DNA of 64,000 bases, taken from contig NZ_FOBG01000001.1 in the NCBI RefSeq assembly GCF_900109645.1, positions 3,330,262-3,394,261 on the forward strand, in the 5' to 3' direction. The notes below the pieces were generated by a model. The model searched no databases and was not told the DNA's origin. It was given only the letters and a program-made list of their open reading frames with translations. The translations under genes and the position numbers were made by a program. This DNA is from Duganella sp. CF402 (GTDB lineage Bacteria > Pseudomonadota > Gammaproteobacteria > Burkholderiales > Burkholderiaceae_D). Below are positions 26,384 through 36,667 of the stretch, in pieces (positions within the stretch are counted from its first letter, which is position 1; each line of letters starts with the position of its first letter).

Positions 26384-27478
26384 TCAATGTTTCTTGTGAC
26401 GGATCATCCAGCGCGGCGCCTTGAAGCGCACGATACGCACGTAAATCCAGATATAGCTGCCGATGAACAGAATGCAGGACAACATCAGTACCCAGGTGTG
26501 GCGCCAGAACACCGTGGCCGGAATCACGGCCATCAGCGAGAACAGCCACAGGTACGGGGACGTCAGCGAATTGCGGCGGATCAGCGCGCGCGCTTCCTTG
26601 CGGCCCACCGCCCACTGCACCACGCGGCGGAAGATCAGGCTGTGCAAGTGAATCCCGTCCGGCATGGCCGGCGACTTGCCGCGCACGAACATGCGGCGAT
26701 ACACCGAAAATAAGGTTTCAAACGCCGGATAGATCAGCAGCAGCAGCGCATACCAGGTCGACACCTGCGGATTGCGCATCACCAGCAGCAGCGCCAGCTC
26801 GCCCAGCATGAAGCCGATGAAGTAGGCGCCGCCGTCGCCGAGGAAGATCAGGCCGACCGGATAATTCCAGATCAGGAAGCCAGCAGTGGCGCCGGCCACC
26901 ATCAGCGCGGCGATCAGCACGAACATATCGTTGACCTGCAGCGCCACGTAGCCGAGCGACAGCAGCATGCAAATCACCACCACGCTGGCCAGGCCGTTGA
27001 AACCGTCGATGATGTTGACCGCGTTGGCGATACCGGCCACCGCCAGCACCGTCAGCGGCAGCGTGACCCACATATACGGCAGCGCCCACACCGAGAACGC
27101 CCAGTCCAGGCGGTCGATGCGGGCATCGAGCAGGAAGTAGCCGAGGGTGGCGGCGGCCATCGTCAGCAGCAGGCGGCGCAGCGGGCTGACGCGGCCGGTA
27201 TAGTCTTCGACGATGCCGCCGACAAAGGCCACGGCCGAGCAGAACAGCAGCGACAGCAGCCACTGGCTCATCACCGGCACGCGCCAGATGGATATGGCCG
27301 AACTGAGCGCCACCGCCAGGAAAATCGACAGGCCGCCGATGCGCGCCACATTATGCACGTGCACTTTTTGCACGCCGTCGAAATTGGAGTCCAGCGCGGG
27401 GCCGTGCAATCTCGCTTCTTTGATCACCAGCAGGGTCAGCAGCGCGGAAGCGATAAAGCTCAGTAGGAAGGAAAACAT
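26384..27478 (-). CDS. WecA-like polyprenyl-phosphate sugar-1-phosphate transferase
   Basis: A 364-residue inner-membrane protein of the MraY/WecA family with about ten to eleven hydrophobic segments. Family motifs are present: NAVNIIDGFNGLA, FLGDGGAYFIGF and the HIH-like DGIHLHSLIFRR. The first acidic motif reads VEDYTG, with Glu in the position of the first Asp of the usual DD pair, as in some homologues of this group. It should start O-antigen or exopolysaccharide synthesis by moving GlcNAc-1-P or a similar sugar-P to undecaprenyl phosphate. A 111-base gap separates it from rfbD. Confidence 0.88.
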   Translation of the reverse strand: MFSFLLSFIASALLTLLVIKEARLHGPALDSNFDGVQKVHVHNVARIGGLSIFLAVALSSAISIWRVPVMSQWLLSLLFCSAVAFVGGIVEDYTGRVSPLRRLLLTMAAATLGYFLLDARIDRLDWAFSVWALPYMWVTLPLTVLAVAGIANAVNIIDGFNGLASVVVICMLLSLGYVALQVNDMFVLIAALMVAGATAGFLIWNYPVGLIFLGDGGAYFIGFMLGELALLLVMRNPQVSTWYALLLLIYPAFETLFSVYRRMFVRGKSPAMPDGIHLHSLIFRRVVQWAVGRKEARALIRRNSLTSPYLWLFSLMAVIPATVFWRHTWVLMLSCILFIGSYIWIYVRIVRFKAPRWMIRHKKH

Positions 27479-27589
27479 ATTATTTTAAGTTCTGCGTTGT
27501 ATCGCAACACGAAGCATTATCAGCATGCCAACTGCCGATTGTACCAGCACCGGCGCACGCCAGAGGGAATGCTTACCAATCGATACAAC

Positions 27590-28447
27590 TCAGCGCATAC
27601 AGAGATGCAATGCTTCTTTCCAGTCTGGCAAGCGACAGAAACGCGCCATCAGGCGTTCCGACGACATCACGGAGTATTGCGGACGCCGCGCCGGCGTCGG
27701 ATAGTCCGCCGTGGTAATCGGCAGCACTTTGCACGACAAGCCCGCCTCCGCGATGATGGCCTCGGTGAATTCGTGCCAGGTAGTCTGGCCCTGCGCGCTC
27801 AGGTGGTAGACGCCGCTGTTCTGCATCCACCACTCGCGTCCACCCGCGTGGGCCTGCGACAGCACCTGCGCCGTGGTGTCGGCGATGGTGCGGCTCCAGG
27901 TCGGCGCGCCGTGCTGGTCGGCCACCACGCGCAGCTCGTCGCGCTCCTTGGCCAGGCGCAGCATGGTCAGCAGGAAGTTCTTGCCGCGCATGCCGTAGAC
28001 CCAGCTGGTGCGGAAGATCAGGTGCGGAATGCCGGCCGCCGCGATGGCCTGCTCGCCGGCCAGCTTGCTGGCGCCGTAGACGTTGAGCGGGCCGAGCGGA
28101 TCGTCCTCCACGCGCGGCGTGGCGTGCGCCCCGTCGAATACATAATCGGTGGAGTAATGCACCAGCGCCGCGCCCAAGGCCTTGGCCTCCTCGGCCATGA
28201 CGCCCGGCGCTTCGGCGTTGATGCGGAACGCCAGTCCGGGCTCGCTCTCGGCCTTGTCGACCGCCGTGTAGGCGGCCGGATTGACGATCAGCTTGGGCTG
28301 GACGCGGCGGATCACCTCGCGCACCTGGTCGAGGTTGGACAAGTCCATTTCGCTGCGGTCCACCGCCACGACCTCGCCCACGCCCTGCAGGCTGCGCGCC
28401 AGTTCGTAGCCGACCTGGCCAGTGCTGCCGGTCAGCAGCACTTTCAT
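27590..28447 (-). CDS. rfbD: dTDP-4-dehydrorhamnose reductase
   Basis: A 285-residue short-chain dehydrogenase-like enzyme completing dTDP-L-rhamnose. The N-terminal NADPH site is LLTGSTGQVGYELA; STDYVFDG and NVYGASKLAGEQ hold the catalytic Thr and Tyr-x-x-x-Lys. The ATG at 28447 overlaps the rfbC stop (ATGA), so the longer frame upstream of it is not used. It is the last gene of the four-gene rhamnose operon. Confidence 0.96.
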   Translation of the reverse strand: MKVLLTGSTGQVGYELARSLQGVGEVVAVDRSEMDLSNLDQVREVIRRVQPKLIVNPAAYTAVDKAESEPGLAFRINAEAPGVMAEEAKALGAALVHYSTDYVFDGAHATPRVEDDPLGPLNVYGASKLAGEQAIAAAGIPHLIFRTSWVYGMRGKNFLLTMLRLAKERDELRVVADQHGAPTWSRTIADTTAQVLSQAHAGGREWWMQNSGVYHLSAQGQTTWHEFTEAIIAEAGLSCKVLPITTADYPTPARRPQYSVMSSERLMARFCRLPDWKEALHLCMR

Positions 28448-28992
28448 GCAAACACCTCGGCGTCGGCCAACAGCAGCGCGGCCTGGTCCTTGCCCGACAA
28501 CAGCGGCGCCGCGTCCAGCGCCGGCCATTGGATGCCGATGGCCGGATCGTTCCACAGGATGGCGCGCTCGTGCTCGGGCGCCCAGTAGTCGGTGGTCTTG
28601 TACAGGAATTCGGCGCTGTCGGACAAGGTCACGAAGCCGTGCGCGAAGCCGGCCGGAATCCACAACTGGCGCTTGTTCTCGGCCGACAGCTCGCAGCCAT
28701 ACCACTGGCCAAAAGTCGGCGAGCTTTTGCGGATATCGACCGCCACATCGAACACGCTGCCGGCGGTCGCGCGCACCAGCTTGCCCTGCGCTTGCTGGAT
28801 CTGGTAGTGCAGGCCGCGCAGCACGCCTTTCGACGAGCGCGAGTGGTTATCCTGTACGAACTCGGCGCTGACGCCGGTCAGTTCGGCAAAGCGCTTGGCG
28901 TTGTAGCTCTCAAAGAAAAAACCGCGGTCGTCGCCGAACACGCGCGGCTCCAGCACCAGCAAGCCTTCCAGCGGCGTTTTAATCACGTTCAT
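28444..28992 (-). CDS. rfbC: dTDP-4-dehydrorhamnose 3,5-epimerase
   Basis: A 182-residue cupin-type epimerase. The active-site sequence [20 protein letters not shown] has the catalytic histidine, and [15 protein letters not shown] is the second conserved block. Its start overlaps the rfbA stop and its stop overlaps the rfbD start, each by ATGA, so the three are translationally coupled. Confidence 0.97.
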   Translation of the reverse strand: MNVIKTPLEGLLVLEPRVFGDDRGFFFESYNAKRFAELTGVSAEFVQDNHSRSSKGVLRGLHYQIQQAQGKLVRATAGSVFDVAVDIRKSSPTFGQWYGCELSAENKRQLWIPAGFAHGFVTLSDSAEFLYKTTDYWAPEHERAILWNDPAIGIQWPALDAAPLLSGKDQAALLLADAEVFA

Positions 28993-29882
28993 CGTGGCAC
29001 AACCTTATCTTCCAAAATTTGCAGCAGGTACTGGCCGTACTGGTTTTTCTTCAGCGGCTCGGCCAGCTTGCGCAGTTGCTCGGCGTTGATGTAGCCCTTG
29101 CGGTAAGCGATCTCTTCCGGGCAGGCGACCTTCAGGCCCTGGCGTTTTTCAATGGTGGCGATGAACTGGCCCGCCTCCAGCAGCGATTCGTGGGTGCCGG
29201 TGTCGAGCCAGGCCATGCCGCGCCCCATCACTTCGACGTTGAGCTGGCCCTTGTCCAGATACACCTTGTTGACGTCGGTGATTTCCAGCTCGCCGCGCGC
29301 GGACGGCTTGATGCTGGCGGCGATGTCGCACACCTGGTTGTCGTAGAAATACAGGCCGGTGACGGCGTAGTTCGATTTCGGCTGCTGCGGCTTTTCCTCG
29401 ATCGACACGGCGGTACGGTTGGCGTCGAACTCAACCACGCCGTAACGCTCGGGATCCTGCACGTGGTAGGCGAACACGGTGGCGCCGTCGGTCTGCTCGG
29501 TGGCGTGGCGCAGCAGCGCGTCGAGGTCGTTGCCGTAGTAGATGTTATCGCCCAGGATCAGCGCCGACGGCGAATCGCCAACGAATTCCTTGCCGATGAT
29601 GAACGCTTGCGCCAGGCCGTCCGGCGAAGGCTGCACCGCGTAGCTGATGTTGATGCCCCACTGGCTGCCGTCGCCCAGCAGATCCTTGAAGCGCGGCGTG
29701 TCTTGCGGCGTCGAGATCAGCAGGATGTCGGTCATGCCGGCCAGCATCAGCACGGTCAGCGGATGGTAGATCATCGGCTTGTCGTAGATCGGCAGCAGTT
29801 GCTTGGAGACGCTCATCGTCACCGGATACAAACGGGTGCCGGAGCCGCCCGCCAGGATAATGCCTTTGCGCTTGTCGCTCAT
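28989..29882 (-). CDS. rfbA: Glucose-1-phosphate thymidylyltransferase
   Basis: A 297-residue nucleotidyltransferase activating glucose-1-P with dTTP. The N-terminal [20 protein letters not shown] site is diagnostic, as are [10 protein letters not shown] (catalytic aspartate region) and [16 protein letters not shown] near 220. The ATG at 29882 overlaps the rfbB stop by one base (TAATG). The glucose-1-P substrate may come from the mutase at 24947. Confidence 0.97.
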   Translation of the reverse strand: MSDKRKGIILAGGSGTRLYPVTMSVSKQLLPIYDKPMIYHPLTVLMLAGMTDILLISTPQDTPRFKDLLGDGSQWGINISYAVQPSPDGLAQAFIIGKEFVGDSPSALILGDNIYYGNDLDALLRHATEQTDGATVFAYHVQDPERYGVVEFDANRTAVSIEEKPQQPKSNYAVTGLYFYDNQVCDIAASIKPSARGELEITDVNKVYLDKGQLNVEVMGRGMAWLDTGTHESLLEAGQFIATIEKRQGLKVACPEEIAYRKGYINAEQLRKLAEPLKKNQYGQYLLQILEDKVVPR

Positions 29883-30949
29883 TACTGCCCCTCGCGATTG
29901 AAGTAATTGGTTTCGACCCACTTGGCGTAGCTGCCCGACTGCACGTCGGTGACCCAGGCCTGGTGATCCAGATACCACTGCACGGTCTTGGCGATGCCGG
30001 TCTGGAAGGTCTCGGCCGGTTTCCAGCCCAGTTCGCGTTCCAGCTTGCGCGCGTCGATGGCGTAGCGGCGGTCGTGGCCCGGACGGTCTTTGACGAAGGT
30101 GATCTGGTCGCGGTAGCTGCCGGCCGCTTTCGGCTTCAACTTGTCGAGCATGTCGCACAGGGTATGCACCACGTCCAGGTTGGCCATCTCGTTCCAGCCA
30201 CCGACGTTGTAGGTCTCGCCCAGGCGGCCCGCTTCCAGCACGCGGCGGATGGCGGCGCAGTGATCGCTGACGTACAGCCAGTCGCGCACTTGCTGGCCGT
30301 CGCCGTAGATCGGCAGCGGCTTGCCCGCTTGCGCATTGGCGATGATCAGCGGGATCAGCTTTTCAGGGAAATGATACGGGCCGTAGTTGTTGGAGCAGTT
30401 GGTGGTCAGCACCGGCAGGCCGTAGGTATGGAAGTACGAGCGCACCAGGTGGTCCGAGGCCGCTTTCGATGCCGAATACGGGCTGTTCGGCGCGAACGCG
30501 GTGGTTTCGCTGAATGGCGCATCGTCCGGCCCCAGGGTGCCGTACACCTCGTCGGTGGACACGTGCAGGAAGCGGAACGCGGCCTTCTCGTCCTCAGGCA
30601 GGCCGGACCAGTAGGCGCGCGCGGCTTCCAGCAGGCTGAAGGTGCCGTTGATGTTGGTGTTGATGAATTCGCCGGGGCCGAGGATGGAGCGGTCGACGTG
30701 GCTTTCGGCCGCAAAGTGCACCACGGCGCGCGGCTTGTGCTGCTGGAACAGCGCCAGCACCTGGGCCTGGTCGCAGATGTCGCCGCGCACAAAGGTGTGG
30801 CGCGCATCGTTCTTGAGCGAGGCCAGGTTGTTCAGATTACCGGCATAGGTCAGCTTGTCGTAGTTGATGACAGGCTCATCCGACTGCGCCAGCCAGTCGA
30901 GGACAAAATTTGAGCCGATAAAACCAGCACCACCTGTTACAAAAATCAT
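29882..30949 (-). CDS. rfbB: dTDP-glucose 4,6-dehydratase
   Basis: A 355-residue SDR-type dehydratase. It has the NAD site [15 protein letters not shown], the HVSTDEVYG catalytic Thr-Asp-Glu and the Tyr-x-x-x-Lys in [14 protein letters not shown]. It is the first gene of the rfbBACD operon and is divergent from apaH, with 120 bases between. That gap contains a 7-bp stem with a TAA loop (31003-31019). Confidence 0.97.
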   Translation of the reverse strand: MIFVTGGAGFIGSNFVLDWLAQSDEPVINYDKLTYAGNLNNLASLKNDARHTFVRGDICDQAQVLALFQQHKPRAVVHFAAESHVDRSILGPGEFINTNINGTFSLLEAARAYWSGLPEDEKAAFRFLHVSTDEVYGTLGPDDAPFSETTAFAPNSPYSASKAASDHLVRSYFHTYGLPVLTTNCSNNYGPYHFPEKLIPLIIANAQAGKPLPIYGDGQQVRDWLYVSDHCAAIRRVLEAGRLGETYNVGGWNEMANLDVVHTLCDMLDKLKPKAAGSYRDQITFVKDRPGHDRRYAIDARKLERELGWKPAETFQTGIAKTVQWYLDHQAWVTDVQSGSYAKWVETNYFNREGQ

Positions 30950-31002
30950 TTAGTATCCCGCAGCAAGAGTCAAATTAGTCGTATGCATGATTTTATGTGA
31001 TG

Positions 31003-31019
31003 TGCCCCGTAACGGGGCA
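31003..31019. other. Small hairpin in the rfbB/apaH divergent gap
   Basis: TGCCCCG (31003-31009) and CGGGGCA (31013-31019) pair with a three-base TAA loop. On the plus strand an A-run follows, so on the minus strand the stem is preceded by a T-run. It looks like a structural or operator site between the two start regions, not a terminator. Confidence 0.3.
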
Positions 31020-31069
31020 AAAATTCAGGGTAATTCAGCCCCTAAAGCAACGAACAAGTGAGTATCCAT

Positions 31070-31927
31070 ATGAAAACCTATGTAATCGGGGATTTACAGG
31101 GCTGCCATGAGCAGGCCGTGGCCCTCCTCGACCGCATACGCGCGCACGCGGCCGCCGACGGCGTGGCCGAGCCCGCCATCCTGCTCGCAGGCGACCTGAT
31201 CAACCGTGGCCCCGATTCGCTGGCCACGCTGCGCCATGTGCGCCAGTTGGCCATCGCCAGCGGCGGGCTGGTCGATAGCGTGCTGGGCAACCATGATTTG
31301 CATCTGCTGGCGGTGGCCTATGGCATCCGGCCCGAGCACAAGTCCGATACGCTGGCCGAGATCCTGCATGCGCCGGACCGTGACGAGCTGATCGACTGGG
31401 TGCGGCAGCGGCCGCTGGCGATACGGGTGAAAGATCACGTACTGGTGCATGCGGGCCTGCTGCCGCAATGGAGCGGCGAGCAAGCGATGGCGCTGGCTGG
31501 CGAGGTGCAGGCCATGCTGCGCGGCGACGGCATCGCCGAGTTCTTGGCGGAGATGTATGGCAACCAGCCGGACCGCTGGTCGGATGACTTGCAAGGTGCG
31601 GACCGGCTGCGCTGCATCATCAATGCGATGACGCGGCTGCGGTTCTGCAATGCCGATGGCGTGATGGATTTCAAAATGAAGGAAAGCGGCACGGCAGATC
31701 CATCGACTGGCTTGATGCCGTGGTTCGAGGTGCCCGGCCGGCGCAGCGCGAAGCAGACGGTGGTGTTCGGCCACTGGTCGGCTTTAGGTTTGAAGCTTGA
31801 GCCGAACCTGATCGGCCTGGACAGCGGCTGCGTATGGGGCGGGCAGCTGTCCGCCGTGTGCCTGGAAGACCGCAGCCTGCTGCAAGTGCAGTGCCCGGAA
31901 TTCCAGACGCCGGGCAAGAAAGCTTAA
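31070..31927 (+). CDS. apaH: Symmetrical bis(5'-nucleosyl)-tetraphosphatase (Ap4A hydrolase)
   Basis: A 285-residue metallophosphoesterase that cleaves Ap4A to two ADP. It has the phosphoesterase signature [12 protein letters not shown] at the N-terminus, [12 protein letters not shown] and [14 protein letters not shown]. The ATG at 31070 is preferred over the GTG at 31058: the family begins at this Met, and AAGTGAG lies seven bases upstream. The last four bases overlap the end of the convergent acyltransferase gene. Confidence 0.96.
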   Translation: MKTYVIGDLQGCHEQAVALLDRIRAHAAADGVAEPAILLAGDLINRGPDSLATLRHVRQLAIASGGLVDSVLGNHDLHLLAVAYGIRPEHKSDTLAEILHAPDRDELIDWVRQRPLAIRVKDHVLVHAGLLPQWSGEQAMALAGEVQAMLRGDGIAEFLAEMYGNQPDRWSDDLQGADRLRCIINAMTRLRFCNADGVMDFKMKESGTADPSTGLMPWFEVPGRRSAKQTVVFGHWSALGLKLEPNLIGLDSGCVWGGQLSAVCLEDRSLLQVQCPEFQTPGKKA

Positions 31928-32664
31928 ACCGTTACACCCAGCGCGGCGGCGACGGCTTTGTGAGACGCTTCCGCCAGCTCGCGACGGTGTGCGCCGATGG
32001 TGTCGATCGCCGGCAGGATCGCCAGTTTGGCTTTCACCGGCGGGCCGTTCAGGATCAGCATGATGCTCTCCGCGAAGCTGGTCTCACCGATGAAATCCAC
32101 CGATGGATGTGAGCCGCCGTTCACGTCTTCATAGGTCAAGGCGAACGGCTGCACCGGCACCTTGGCGTCAATCGCCGCCTCAAACAGATTCGCATGGAAC
32201 GGCAGCAAGCTGCCCTGCGCGGCCGTGGTGCCCTCCGGGAAGAAAGCCACACGCTCGCCCTGCTCCAGGCTGTGCACCAGCCCTTTGAAGATATGCCTTA
32301 AATCGCGCCGGTTGCCGCGTGCGATGAATACCGTACCGGCCTTCTCCGCCAGCCATCCCGCCAGCGGCCACGAACGAATCTCGGCCTTGGCCACGAAATG
32401 ACTAGGATGCAGGCTATGCACTACGAAGATGTCCAGCCACGAAACGTGATTGGCCACCACCACGCAATGCTCCAGCGCCGGCACGCTGCCCGGCGCCTGC
32501 TCCACCGTCACGTTGCACATCGCCAGCAGTTTGGTGGACCAGCGGCGGATATGGCCGTTACGCTTTTCCTGACCGATCCACGGGAACACCGTGGCGCAGA
32601 TCGCCATGCCCTTGAACACATGCAGCATCACCCGCACCAGGCGGAATATCGTCGACAGTTTCAT
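31924..32664 (-). CDS. Lysophospholipid acyltransferase, PlsC family
   Basis: A 246-residue acyltransferase. A hydrophobic N-terminal helix anchors it to the inner membrane; motif I is NHVSWLD and motif III is [11 protein letters not shown]. It is close to the type that re-acylates lysophospholipids or lipid A precursors. It is the last gene of the packed series yqgE-ruvX-pyrR-pyrB-pyrX, ten bases after pyrX, and its stop overlaps that of apaH on the other strand. Confidence 0.88.
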   Translation of the reverse strand: MKLSTIFRLVRVMLHVFKGMAICATVFPWIGQEKRNGHIRRWSTKLLAMCNVTVEQAPGSVPALEHCVVVANHVSWLDIFVVHSLHPSHFVAKAEIRSWPLAGWLAEKAGTVFIARGNRRDLRHIFKGLVHSLEQGERVAFFPEGTTAAQGSLLPFHANLFEAAIDAKVPVQPFALTYEDVNGGSHPSVDFIGETSFAESIMLILNGPPVKAKLAILPAIDTIGAHRRELAEASHKAVAAALGVTV

Positions 32665-32673
32665 GCAGGCGGA

Positions 32674-33978
32674 TCAGCGTTGGTAGGCGACGTGGCCAGC
32701 CACGATGGTGGTTTGCACTTGCCCGGCCAGGTTGTAGCCGAGGAATGGCGTGTGCTTGCCCTGGCTGGCCAGCGCCGATCGCTCCACCGTCCAGTGCGCA
32801 CCTGCGTCGAACAGCACCACGTCTGCCGTGGCGCCGACCGACAGCGTGCCGGCGTCCAGACCGGCCACACGCGCCGCTTCCGAGGTGATGCGGGACAGCG
32901 CGCGCGACAGCGGACGCTGCGAGCCAGTCTCCTGCGTTGCAGCGTAATCGTCGGCCCACTTCAGGGTCAGCGACAGCAGCAGTTCCAGGCCGGTCGCGCC
33001 CGGCGAAGCTTCGCCGAACGGCAGCAGTTTTTCATCATCGTCGACCGGCGTGTGATCCGAGCACAGCGCGTCGACCGTGCCGTCCAGCAGGCCAAGGCGG
33101 ATCGCGTCGCGGTCGCGCTGGCTGCGGAATGGCGGGTCCATGCGCGCATTCGAATCGAAGAAGCCGATGTCGGCGTCGGTCATGTGCACGTGGTGCACGC
33201 CAACGTCGCACGTCAGCGGCAAACCTTCCGCCTTGGCCTTGCGGATCAGGTCCAGGCTGGCGGCGGCCGAAATGCGGCACAGGTGCACGCGCGCGCCGGT
33301 CGAACGCATCAGTTCAAAGATGGTGTGCAGGGCGATGGTTTCCGACATCACCGGCACGCCCGACAGGCCGAGGCGCGAGGCCAGCGGACCCGAGGCCGCC
33401 ACGCCGCCACGGCCGATGTGCGCGTCCTGCGGACGCAGCCACACGGTGTAGCCGAAGGTCTTGGCGTACTGCATGGCGCGCAGCAGCACGTTGGTGTCTT
33501 CAATAGGCTGCTCGGCGTGCGAGAAGCCGATGCAGCCCGAGGCGGTCAGCGCCGACATTTCGGTCAGTGCCTGGCCTTTCAGGCCGACGGTCAGCGCGCC
33601 CAGCGGGTGCACGTGCGCCTGATTGAGTTTTTGTGCGCGGTGTTTCAGCATTTCCACCAGACCCGGCTCGTCCAGCACCGGATCGGTGTCCGGCGGGCAC
33701 ACCAGCGAGGTGACGCCGCCTTGCATGGCGGCCTGCATTTCCGATTCCAGCGTGGCCTTGTATTCAAAGCCCGGCTCGCGCAGGCGCGCCGACAGGTCGA
33801 CAAAGCCCGGCGCCACGATCAGGCCGATGGCGTCGATGGTTTCGTCGGCGGTAAAACCGGCCGGCGCTGCGCCCACCGCCAGCACTTTACCGTCGGCGAT
33901 GTAAAGGTCATTGAGGCCGTCGATGCCGTTGGCTGGATCGATGACGTGGCCGTTTTTAATGTGAATGTTCTTCTTCAT
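32674..33978 (-). CDS. pyrX: Dihydroorotase-like protein without catalytic histidines (PyrX/PyrC')
   Basis: A 434-residue amidohydrolase-fold protein. Active dihydroorotases have an Asp-x-His-x-His-x-Arg stretch; here the same place (residues 60-70) reads [11 protein letters not shown], so both metal-binding histidines are replaced by Ser63 and Arg65. This is the hallmark of the PyrX/PyrC' proteins known in Pseudomonas, which have no dihydroorotase activity but are needed for assembly of aspartate transcarbamoylase. It directly follows pyrB, with its ATG overlapping the pyrB stop, exactly the known arrangement. A true dihydroorotase must lie elsewhere. Confidence 0.93.
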   Translation of the reverse strand: MKKNIHIKNGHVIDPANGIDGLNDLYIADGKVLAVGAAPAGFTADETIDAIGLIVAPGFVDLSARLREPGFEYKATLESEMQAAMQGGVTSLVCPPDTDPVLDEPGLVEMLKHRAQKLNQAHVHPLGALTVGLKGQALTEMSALTASGCIGFSHAEQPIEDTNVLLRAMQYAKTFGYTVWLRPQDAHIGRGGVAASGPLASRLGLSGVPVMSETIALHTIFELMRSTGARVHLCRISAAASLDLIRKAKAEGLPLTCDVGVHHVHMTDADIGFFDSNARMDPPFRSQRDRDAIRLGLLDGTVDALCSDHTPVDDDEKLLPFGEASPGATGLELLLSLTLKWADDYAATQETGSQRPLSRALSRITSEAARVAGLDAGTLSVGATADVVLFDAGAHWTVERSALASQGKHTPFLGYNLAGQVQTTIVAGHVAYQR

Positions 33979-34940
33979 GCTTGCGTTCCTGCCACGATAC
34001 TCATCACCGCCATGCGGACTGCGATACCAAACGTCACCTGCGGCAGGATCACTGCCTGCGCGCCATCCGCCACGGCGGAGTCGATCTCGACGCCACGGTT
34101 CATCGGGCCCGGGTGCATCACGATGGCGTCCGGCTTGGCCAGCGCCAGGCGTTCCGGCGTCAGGCCGTAGCTCTTGAAGTATTCGCCGGCCGACGGCAGC
34201 AGCGCGCCGCTCATGCGCTCGTTCTGCAAGCGCAGCATGATGATCACGTCGACGTCCTTCAGGCCTTCATCCATATTGGTGAAGGTGCGCACGCCCATTT
34301 GCTCCAGGCCGCCCGGCAGCAGAGTGTGTGGGCCAATGGCGCGCACTTCCGGCACGCCCAGCGAGGTTAGCGCGTGGATGTCGGAACGGGCCACGCGGCT
34401 GTGCAGGATGTCGCCGACAATCGCCACGCGCAGGTTGGTGAAGTCCTTCTTGTAGTGGCGGATGGTGTACATATCCAGCAGGCCCTGGGTCGGGTGCGCA
34501 TGGCGGCCATCGCCCGCGTTCACCACGTGCACGTGGTTCTGGCCGGTTTCCATCAGGTGCTTGGCGATCAGGTACGGTGCGCCCGATTGGGCGTGACGCA
34601 CCACGAACATGTCCGCGTGCATGGCGGCCAGGTTGTCGATGGTGTCCAGCAGCGATTCGCCTTTGCTGGTGGAGGATGCCTGGATGTTCAGGTTGATCAC
34701 GTCGGCCGACAGGCGCTTGGCGGCGATTTCAAACGTGGTGCGGGTGCGGGTCGAGTTCTCAAAGAACAGGTTGAACACCGATTTGCCGCGCATCAGCGGC
34801 ACTTTCTTCACATCGCGGTCGGAGATGCCGACAAACGACGAGGCGGTGTCCAGGATGTGATTGAGGATGCCCTTCGGCAGGCCCTCGATCGACAGCAAGT
34901 GCTGAAGTTCGCCGTGTTTATTCAGTTGCGGATTAAGCAT
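33975..34940 (-). CDS. pyrB: Aspartate carbamoyltransferase catalytic chain
   Basis: A 321-residue enzyme that joins carbamoyl phosphate and aspartate in pyrimidine synthesis. The carbamoyl-phosphate loop is [11 protein letters not shown] near residue 60, and the [12 protein letters not shown] and MRLQNERM blocks mark the rest of the site; the aspartate-binding part is near the C-terminus ([12 protein letters not shown]). It is coupled to pyrX by ATGA and follows pyrR by 16 bases, so control by the PyrR product or an attenuator is likely. Confidence 0.97.
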   Translation of the reverse strand: MLNPQLNKHGELQHLLSIEGLPKGILNHILDTASSFVGISDRDVKKVPLMRGKSVFNLFFENSTRTRTTFEIAAKRLSADVINLNIQASSTSKGESLLDTIDNLAAMHADMFVVRHAQSGAPYLIAKHLMETGQNHVHVVNAGDGRHAHPTQGLLDMYTIRHYKKDFTNLRVAIVGDILHSRVARSDIHALTSLGVPEVRAIGPHTLLPGGLEQMGVRTFTNMDEGLKDVDVIIMLRLQNERMSGALLPSAGEYFKSYGLTPERLALAKPDAIVMHPGPMNRGVEIDSAVADGAQAVILPQVTFGIAVRMAVMSIVAGTQA

Positions 34941-34956
34941 AGTTTTGGTCGAAGCG

Positions 34957-35469
34957 TTATTCGATAGTTAGCGTAAATTTTCCATCATCGGCGCGCTTTT
35001 GCAGCACCAGCGCCTGCCCCTTCGGCACGGCCACGTGGCCGGCGACGAAGTCCGCTGCCACCGGCAGCTGGCGTTCGCCGCGATCCACCAGCGCGGCCAG
35101 CATGATGCGCGCCGGACGGCCGTAGTCGAACAACTCGTTGATGGCGGCGCGCGTGGTGCGGCCGGTGTACAGCACGTCGTCCACCAGCAGGATGTTGGCG
35201 GCCGCCACATCGAAGGTGATGTTGGTCGGCTTCACTTCCGCCGGCAGGCCCTTCTTGGCGTAGTCGTCGCGGTAGAAGGACACGTCCAGCACGCCGCAGC
35301 GGGCCGACAGGCCGAGGTCGGCCGCAAGGCGCTCGGCGATCCAGGCGCCGCCGGAGTGGATGCCGACAATCGCGACATCGGGCACGCCGGCCAGGCCGGC
35401 TTTCACATCGGCCAACAGCGTTGCATACAGCGCTTCGGCATCGAGTTGGTTGGGATTGAGAGTAGACAT
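34957..35469 (-). CDS. pyrR: PyrR bifunctional pyrimidine regulator/uracil phosphoribosyltransferase
   Basis: A 170-residue phosphoribosyltransferase-fold protein. The PRPP loop is [18 protein letters not shown]; the N-terminal half has the [18 protein letters not shown] and YRDDYAKKG segments of PyrR. In Bacillus it binds pyr mRNA; in proteobacteria this activity is less certain. The ATG at 35469 comes two bases after the ruvX stop. An in-frame TTG at 35475 would add two residues and lacks a ribosome-binding site. Confidence 0.95.
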   Translation of the reverse strand: MSTLNPNQLDAEALYATLLADVKAGLAGVPDVAIVGIHSGGAWIAERLAADLGLSARCGVLDVSFYRDDYAKKGLPAEVKPTNITFDVAAANILLVDDVLYTGRTTRAAINELFDYGRPARIMLAALVDRGERQLPVAADFVAGHVAVPKGQALVLQKRADDGKFTLTIE

Positions 35470-35471
35470 GA

Positions 35472-35861
35472 TCAAAGGGAGTCGAAGTATTGTTGCAGAA
35501 TGATGGCGGCGGCACGGTCATCAATGACCTCGCCGCGCTTGGCCGAAATCACGGCCGAGGAATAGCGTTCGTCGACCAATTCCACCGGCAGGTTGAAGCG
35601 GCCATTCAATTGATTAGCAAAACGGCGCGCCCGCGCCGTCATTTCGTGTTCATTACCGTCCGGGTGCATCGGCAGGCCGACCACCAGCCTGGCCGGGGTC
35701 CACTCGTCGAGCAGCTTCTGGATATCGGCAAAACGGGTGGCGTTGTCCTCGGACTTGATGACCTTGAGCGGTTCCGCCTGCAACAACATGGTGTTACCGA
35801 TCGCCACGCCAATTCGTTTAATGCCGAAATCGAAAGCAAGAATGGTGTCGATACTGCTCAT
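35472..35861 (-). CDS. ruvX: Holliday-junction resolvase-type nuclease RuvX (YqgF)
   Basis: A 129-residue RNase H-fold protein. It has the N-terminal catalytic Asp in LAFDFGIKRIGVAIG, the VVGLPMHPDGNEHEMT block and the C-terminal VDERYSSAVIS and DDRAAAIILQQYF motifs. It is proposed to act in 16S rRNA 5' processing and in junction resolution. It starts directly after the yqgE stop, without a gap. Confidence 0.96.
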   Translation of the reverse strand: MSSIDTILAFDFGIKRIGVAIGNTMLLQAEPLKVIKSEDNATRFADIQKLLDEWTPARLVVGLPMHPDGNEHEMTARARRFANQLNGRFNLPVELVDERYSSAVISAKRGEVIDDRAAAIILQQYFDSL

Positions 35862-36515
35862 TTAAGCGTGGCCCGCCTCGGAAGTGAGCATCAGCGGGTC
35901 GATGCCCAGCAGGCGCATGGCGGCGGTGTAGCGTTCTTCGATCGGCAGGTTGAACAGGATGTGCGGATCGGCGCCCACAGTCAGCCAGCCGTTGCGGCTG
36001 ATCTCTTCTTCCAGCTGGCCCGGGCTCCAGCCCGAGTAGCCGATCGACACCAGCATCTGCGGCGGGCCTTCGCCGGCCGCCACGGCCTCCAGTACGTCGA
36101 TGGAGGTGGTAAACGCCACGTCCTTGGTCACCGTCAGCGAGGACGAATAGCGGTGGCCGGGCGTGTGCAGCACGAAACCGCGATCATCCTGCACCGGGCC
36201 GCCGAACATGATCGGTTCGTCGTCATGGCCTTCGAGGCCGTGGTCGACCTTGAGGTCGATGCGCTCGAACAGGGTGTGCATGGTCATGTCGGTCGGCTTG
36301 TTGATCACCACCCCGAGCACGCCGTTTTCATTGTGTTCACAAACATACACCACCGTGCCGCCGAAGACCGGATCTTGCATGGATGGCATTGCAATAAGGA
36401 AATGATTCGCCAGGTTCAGCGTGCCGGTGGCGGCGCCGGTTGGCTCCAAAGGGTCGCCGGCGTCCTGCATCAGGCCGGGAACAGGTAGAGTTTTGCTTAT
36501 TTTGCTCTTCTTCAT
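35862..36515 (-). CDS. yqgE: YqgE/AlgH family protein
   Basis: A 217-residue protein of the widely conserved UPF0301 family. It has LANHFLIAMPSMQDPVFGGT, YVCEHNENGVLGVVINKP and GPVQDDRGFVLHTP in the expected order. The ATG at 36515 lies after a GAGAG site; the upstream frame has no family residues. The biochemical function is not established. It heads a six-gene minus-strand series ending with plsC, and the usual yqgE-ruvX order is kept. The divergent gene is the photolyase. Confidence 0.92.
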   Translation of the reverse strand: MKKSKISKTLPVPGLMQDAGDPLEPTGAATGTLNLANHFLIAMPSMQDPVFGGTVVYVCEHNENGVLGVVINKPTDMTMHTLFERIDLKVDHGLEGHDDEPIMFGGPVQDDRGFVLHTPGHRYSSSLTVTKDVAFTTSIDVLEAVAAGEGPPQMLVSIGYSGWSPGQLEEEISRNGWLTVGADPHILFNLPIEERYTAAMRLLGIDPLMLTSEAGHA

Positions 36516-36667
36516 ACAAGTTGCTCTCTCTGCTGGGTGCGTGTTCTCTCTGTGCTGCTGACAATTACTGTAGTATCGCGCGGCTAGCAACTCTGTTTAG
36601 CCCATAGTTTACACTGAATTGAGGGGACAGCCACGATTGCATCCCCCACAAGCTTGATACAAACCGA

